From the NCBI RefSeq assembly GCF_036324505.1, contig NC_086350.1, positions 12,880,032 to 12,944,031 on the forward strand: a stretch of DNA of 64,000 nucleotides, written 5' to 3'. A program made the translations under genes and the position numbers. Positions 58,001 to 64,000 of this stretch are shown one piece after another. The notes below the pieces were generated by a model, which saw nothing but the letters and a program-made list of their open reading frames with translations, was not told the DNA's origin and ran no database searches. Origin of the DNA: Eleginops maclovinus. Its lineage: Eukaryota; Chordata; Actinopteri; Perciformes; Eleginopidae. The stretch's first letter is position 1, and each line of letters begins with the position of its first letter.

Positions 58001-61000
58001 AAACACGCCTGCTCCATCCTCCTTTCTTTCTCTTGTTTTGGTCACAGATTGGCTGTTTAATAATCTCATGGACACTAAGTTATTGTCACACATACATTCT
58101 CTCTCTCTCTGTTTGTGTGTCTCTCTCCCTCAATCACACTTCCTAGTGTTCAACACAACCTGCTTAAAAAGTTATACTTTCGTTTAACATCTTAATTAAC
58201 ATCTTAATAATTCATTTCAAAAGAAGCTGCTGGGTTTTGGGAAGTCTGGGGAAGGCCCTGAACGAATCTATGACTGAATGTTAAATATTTGTTTAAGAAC
58301 TCTTCCTAACTTCAGTGGTCAATTATGAAAGCTGCAAGTATTAGTCGTTTGTTCATTGTTAAAAGAAGTCATTTAAAGAAGTCACTTTGGGATCTGGGAA
58401 TTTGCAAAGGACATTTTTTTCAATATCTTCTGATGTTTTATAGACTATACAATAAATAATTTAATCTATACATGAGTTATTTTATTTTTCAAGAAAGAAT
58501 GATTTAACAAAAATAGAGCCTGTGCTTTCATGATAGCAAGTATGTGATTCAAGCAACACAATAAGTAGGTTAACTATTCTTCTGTGAGGAGAATAGTTGA
58601 GAGAAAATATTCTGGTTAAAAAAAAATGCAAGCAAACTTTTTAAATAATAATGAAAAGTTAATGAGGATGAGTTTCAGGCAGTTTAGGTTAACATTTTAG
58701 GAAAGGAAGGCCTGCAGCCACGGGCCAGGGCTATTTGCTGATGGGTACAGTTCAACTGTAGTGGGGTATAGTCATTTGGATCCCAAACCCTAAGGGTGGC
58801 CCCTCACATGAGACAGAGCTCTGGCAGTCGGGGTCTTGATGCAGGCCATGAGCGTACAGTGACACATAACCTTGCCCTGTCACCACCCTCACTACAGTGT
58901 CAGCCGACATTACTGTGATTGATGTTGAGCCGACACTCCGGCCCTCTGAGATCTGAGGCTCTGTATAACCTCGCCCTAGCTGGGTACCAGGGCTAGGGCA
59001 TTTGGGGCACGGCAGCGGATCTGTGTTTGCAGCGTGTACCTCTCTTTAACAAGGGCACACGGCTTTCTAACCTTCTCTCCAAGTGTTATCTGAGCTCAAA
59101 TCTGAATGTTTCTGTAAGGACTCAGTTACAGAACAACGACTAAACATAAAAAGCTGCTTTTACGGATAAGTAACATGTTAACAAAGCTTTACCATCAGCT
59201 ATATCATCCTGTAAATAACAAAAACATTACAAGTAAACAGCTTGATCACAGTAATGTTGGTTTTGGTTCATTCATTGTTCAGGGTTTTGTTTAGCAAAGC
59301 CAGAATCAAAGTTTATCTGGGAGCATAAAAAATCATATACTTTAGTTGTGTAATACTTTATTCATTCCCCTCCTGATTATTTCTTTACCTCGCCCCAATC
59401 CATATACCCGCAAGGAAACATCGAGTTGAAAGGCTTCATGTAATGGGCTATGTATGTTAGAAAAACACCCCCCCCCCTCTGAGCGGGGTCTATCTTGTAA
59501 TGCTTGGTATCCTCAGTGCGAGTTCAAACTGCAGTCACGACCACCACTACCTTTGCCATGAGGTTTTATAGGACGTGAGCTTCTTGTGACCGTGGGATTT
59601 TAATAATGCATACAAGTTGTGTTCAGCTTCGCAATGTGGCCTTGCCTCGCCTGAAACACGACATGAACTCAACTTTCCTGCCATTAGGTCGTCACTGACG
59701 ATGGGGAAAATGAGATGCATTGAAATATTGATTATTTTACTAGACTTTATGCAGTAGTGTGGATACTCCCTATAAAACATCCTGGATCTGATTAAGACTC
59801 TAGAGGAAGCCATCGCAGGGATACAAAAACTAGAACATACTATATTTTGCCCTTTGCCTGCTGACGACCTGAGTGTGTCTAAACATAACCTGTTTGTTCA
59901 ACTGAAACCTAGTGTGTGTTTTTTTGTTTCAAAATAAATAAACAATAACAGCAAAATAGCTGCTAAATGGTCAAAGTGCAATGGTCTGAAATAAAGTTCT
60001 GCAAAACTGTACAATAAAATATGTTGGTGACAGACTAAGGTCATTACTATTTCAACAAGGGGACGAGTGCTAACAGTACATTGGGGTCCAGAAAGGCAGG
60101 AGCTGAACCGCTCGTATTGAATCGCCTTTGCAGGTTAATATCTGCCTAGTTATCACTGAAGGGCTATGTTCTGTTTACATTAAACAATAACTTTGTCATT
60201 ACCTTAACCAAACCCTATTAATTCCATGGAAGTCCTTAGACTTTTGCTCTGAGCTGATGAAGTCCATCTTTATTAGAATACCGTTTTGTTTGCTGTCGTC
60301 TAGGAACCTGAGTTCTGGTTTAATCCTCTTAACCAGTACATTCCTCTTTTCTTTTTATGATCCAAACAACTTAACACCATGAGGAAGATTTAGATTACCT
60401 TTTCCTCATTTTACAAGATAAAACCTACAGTTCATGGCTGTCCGATGACGTTAACCAAGGAGAACAGGGTCAAATTGGTTCATACATGCGTAAATCCTAC
60501 AGTACATACTTTAACATAAGCATTGAGTGACCTCTGAATGAACCACGTAAGGGATGGGGGAGGGGTGCTATACAGCCGAGTACATATATAATTATAGGCG
60601 CTTAGACCCAGATCTCACAAGTGACTAACCCCAACCACGACTCCATCGCTCGAGGTTAAATACAAGTCCTAGTGATCTAAACAAATAACACTGGACTCAA
60701 ATATGCTGTATACTTATTGGCCAGGTCTGTTTATGAAGAAAACATACCGGCCCTCATCTTTGTTTCAAAATATATTGTATGGAGAACTGCTCCGATTAAA
60801 ATAAAAAAATGTATCCCCCCCCCCCCCCCAAATTGACTTATGCTTATAGTAATCTTCATTTATTTCCTTAGTTATTTTATTATATATCCCCTTTCTGACT
60901 GAGGTAAACAAAGACGTAATCATTAAATTGCCATTTGTATTCCACCATCTTTAAATGCTTACAAATGTATCACACACATTAATGAAACAAGCTCTAATTA

Positions 61001-64000
61001 TTCAATTTTTTGTAAGTAAGTGCTTCAACTGCCCTATTTCAACTGCTTTATTAGCCTGCTGTACATCTAACTGTTGAAATGATGACGATCATCTCCGCCT
61101 CGTTAATCCACAGGGAGAGAGCACAATTAGATCCAAAAGGAAATGGGCAACATCGGGAAACAACACTTTTGCTTCAACCGTGTTTTCCCTTTGCTACTTT
61201 TTCAAGAGGACAATAAAAGAAGACAGGCAAAACTGAGAGTCAAATTGAAGGTTAATTGGAGCCAAGAAAATGTCAACCAATTTTACCGATCACCCACAAG
61301 GGATATGCAGCCCTGGGTGAAAAAGACGCTGGAATATTCTGCACAGTATATTAGCTTCCTATCCATAATGGCCTCCTGAAGAGAGTGATGATGACATCTT
61401 TTCAGCGCTCGCTTCTCCCCAAAGCATTTGAGTGTGCACAGAGACAAAGCGAGAGTGCGTGAGTATTCAAGTGTGTGTATATGTATGAATGTGTTATATG
61501 CTTCGTGTCAAAGTCAGCGTTGTTATTGGAGATGCAAGCTCCCTGGGAACCGACAGGTGTTGGCACCAGATCTCTGACACCTCACTGGTCCTGACATATC
61601 CATCCCCTCCGGTGAGTTTTACCACAGCACATGGTGGTCTGACAACAGCCACATCTGTGTTGACGAATATAAATGGAAATTTGGGACTGATACGCCATGT
61701 ATTATGAATACGACCAATGTTTGTAGTGAAAATAAAATGCACTTTGTGGTGTTTTTCAAGGCCTTAAAACCGTTTGGAAAAGCTTTCATCACAACCGCTT
61801 TTGAAAAATCCCAGGTGTGAATTCAGCTGCTGGATGCTTTGTGTGTGTGTTTGAATGGTTGCTACAGCGCTGAAATTGAAATACCAAGAAAAAGAAAAGG
61901 GGAAATGGAATAACGAATAAGCTGTTTTGAGATTAATCAGAGCATCTGGGCAGCAGTTTAGAGAGGAAATTGGCCTTGCCTTCAGTTGAAAAAGAAGACT
62001 TAGTGCTTTGCTTATAATGGGATTCCATTTATGTGACCTGGATCACTCTGATGTAGAGCTCTAATCTAGGACTGTAGCATCTTACAGAGTTCATGAATTT
62101 GAGTTTCCTGATTTGGCTTCCTGTTGTGGAACAATAACTCTTGTAACGGTGCGTCCTGTTTGTGTAAAATAATTGGGTTAGATAAGAGTAGGTACTGGTC
62201 ACTTCATCCTTGCTCTTGAAGTAAACTAAGCTTTCACTAACATTAAGTCATGCGGTCACACCCTATAGTCTTTTTTGTGTCTTTGACAAAGGGCAACTTG
62301 ATCTTCCTTACAGGACTATAGAGACTAATGATAATAAAAAGGATTACTCCTGGTCTGAGGAAAGGTGCTGTAGTCCAGTCTTAATTGGTGAGTTCCCTTG
62401 CTAAGTTGATCTAGTCTTGAGGCTGCCAGTTAGTGAACTGGTCAATTAATCTTCCCTTTCTCATAATGAGGCGGGGGATTTCAGATGGCTGCTCCTTCAC
62501 ACAAAGACTGACAATGTGCCCAAAGGATCTTCTGTCCCTGCACCAAGTGACCTGACAATTAAAAAATGTACCTCCCTACTTCCCCTTCCTCACCAGGTGG
62601 CAAATTGCTCTGACCCGCTCTCATATCAAAAGGACTAACCATGACTTCAAATCAACTCCACAGGCACAGAAAGAGGGGAGAGGGCAGTATCCTCCATGAA
62701 ATAAGATTGTTGTATTAAGACTTTTGGCCCCATATCATTCCGCCTTCCTCATTTTGAAGTAAATGAAAAGGGACTTCTTGGATCATCCCCGCTGTGTGTC
62801 ACAAAGCTTTACCCTCTCAGAGGGGTAAGAAGTGTTGCAGCCTGACATTAATTTGATGATGCAGATGTGACAGTGGACTAAGCTGAATGTCTAGGGTTAA
62901 ATGTGCCTGACCTTGCATTGTTGCAGACTTTAAATAGCTTTAGTGAGACGGAAGATCGGGAATACGAGTGGGTCACAATCAAAGTCAACAAAAAAAAAAC
63001 AGCATTCAAAGACCTGACATTTGACCTTTTTCAACCTTTTTCTTTGTTTTATAAAAGCTGTGAAGGAATAAGCGCATTTGAGCTTTATTCATCAAACACC
63101 ACAGAAGTGGAAGGAAAGAAGATCTGTAAACCACAACATATTCAAACAGGTTTTGCTTTACTTGTAGTTGACATTTTAAACTAGTGCCATATTACATTTT
63201 TGAAATTAAATAAAAAGAAACGAGCACAGCTGATGTATTTTTCAAGACCCAATATTAACTCTTTCAACAAAGACTGTTGTGACAGTCCATGACTATTTTT
63301 GGTCACCTGCTTTCTTGACTGCTCGCCAAATGCTTATATTTCTGTTGCCATAGTGTGTCTGAATAACAAGATGCTTTTATTCCATGATAATAATTGTCTG
63401 AGGTTGTAGAACGTAGCCTGTGGATTTGTCTTCATGGTACCATATAGGTGGTCGTGCATGTTTTAGCTCAGTAACTCACATATTCTTAACATTATTTCCA
63501 ACCATTTTTAAGAGCATAGCACAGAGCAACTCGTACAGGAAGTGATTTTGTTAAGACCAGAAAGATCTTATTTTTTTCAAACTTTACCCTCAAACTTCAC
63601 TGCAGTTTCAGGATATTTATTTATTTCTTTTACAGCTTGATGACTAGGAATGATAAAAAAAAAGAAGTCTCCGTAGCATAATGAGTAACTTCAATATACT
63701 GTTGATGGGATACATTTCCAGCTAATAACACTAATCTGTCATTTTAAAAGTAAGTACATTTGTAAAGCTGCTAACATTTAAAGCATCAGTTCCACATGAT
63801 GAACAGGTCATATTTTAGAATAGATTCTGTTGTTGTTACTGAGGTTGTTGAAGTGGTTTTCATAATGGTTCTCAAGTATTTTGAATATTTTGCACAAAGA
63901 CGATCAGTTCTGCTCTGCTGGGTTCCAAAGGGATCATGCGTTGGGAGGCCTGGTGAGTAACAGAGTCTTGGATTCAGCTCAGTGGCTCACCATCAAGGTT
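55067..64000. other. probable long first intron of the + strand gene, no exon recognised
   Basis: No ORF resembles a known protein and no RNA gene is seen. Minor features are an A13 run (57392-57404), a CT/GT-rich patch (58099-58130), a C10 tract (59468-59477), a C15 tract (60815-60829) and a GC-richer patch (58690-59060) of unknown nature. Isolated donor-like sites (after CCATCCCCTCCG near 61611, and after GGAGGCCTG near 63952) lack convincing acceptors. Confidence 0.5.
60815..60829. repeat. C15 homopolymer
   Basis: Fifteen C in a row, an error-prone and polymorphic tract. Confidence 0.95.

Noticed and set aside
61143..61742. ORFs near 61143-61379 and 61489-61707 as coding exons, with a donor-like site near 61611
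   Set aside because: No matching acceptor, no protein family recognised, and both strands are open.
53846..64000. mef2a as the identity of the + strand gene
   Set aside because: LYSMD4 and MEF2A are neighbours in tetrapods but, as I recall, tail to tail, whereas this gene is divergent; the MADS-box first coding exon was not seen in the window.

Overview
The window looks like nuclear DNA of a ray-finned (teleost) fish. It has vertebrate-style split genes with GT/AG introns, AT-rich noncoding DNA, two (CA)n microsatellites of about 100 bp, a Tc1-type transposon with TIRs of about 205 bp typical of fish, a hAT-type MITE with an exact 8-bp target duplication, and a remnant of a THAP/SWIM-YqaJ-type DNA transposon. 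There is no bacterial, phage or organellar signal. The assignment to teleosts rests on the repeat families and on one recognisable gene; the species cannot be named.

Layout. 1-2.1 kb: noncoding. 2.09-4.37 kb: a TTAA-bordered composite transposon remnant with two convergent partial genes, a + strand exon of the SWIM/YqaJ accessory-protein type and a - strand THAP-domain exon. Each starts inside one arm of an inverted subterminal repeat carrying a CACGTG promoter-like block. 4.4-47.2 kb: a gene desert of about 43 kb with no convincing coding exon. It holds degenerate minisatellites, a MITE fragment (13.7 kb), a complete hAT MITE (32.39-32.73 kb), two (CA)n tracts (34.1 and 38.1 kb), several CTCF-type motifs and two unexplained long ORFs. 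47.25-51.9 kb: lysmd4 on the - strand, with two coding exons and an upstream noncoding exon. Its intron 2 contains a complete but dead Tc1-like element in opposite orientation. 51.9-53.7 kb: intergenic. 53.7-55.07 kb: three small spliced-looking 5' exons of an unidentified + strand gene, divergent from lysmd4. 55.07-64 kb: probably its first long intron, with no recognised exon.

The one host protein I can name is Lysmd4, a single-pass membrane protein with an N-terminal LysM domain. Its predicted mRNA leader carries an upstream ORF that begins in exon 1, crosses the first splice junction and ends inside the main coding sequence in another frame, a classic arrangement for translational dampening. 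The most unusual structure is the convergent two-gene transposon remnant at 2.1-3.4 kb with mirrored promoter modules. All family assignments come from reading the translations and motifs; no database search was possible.
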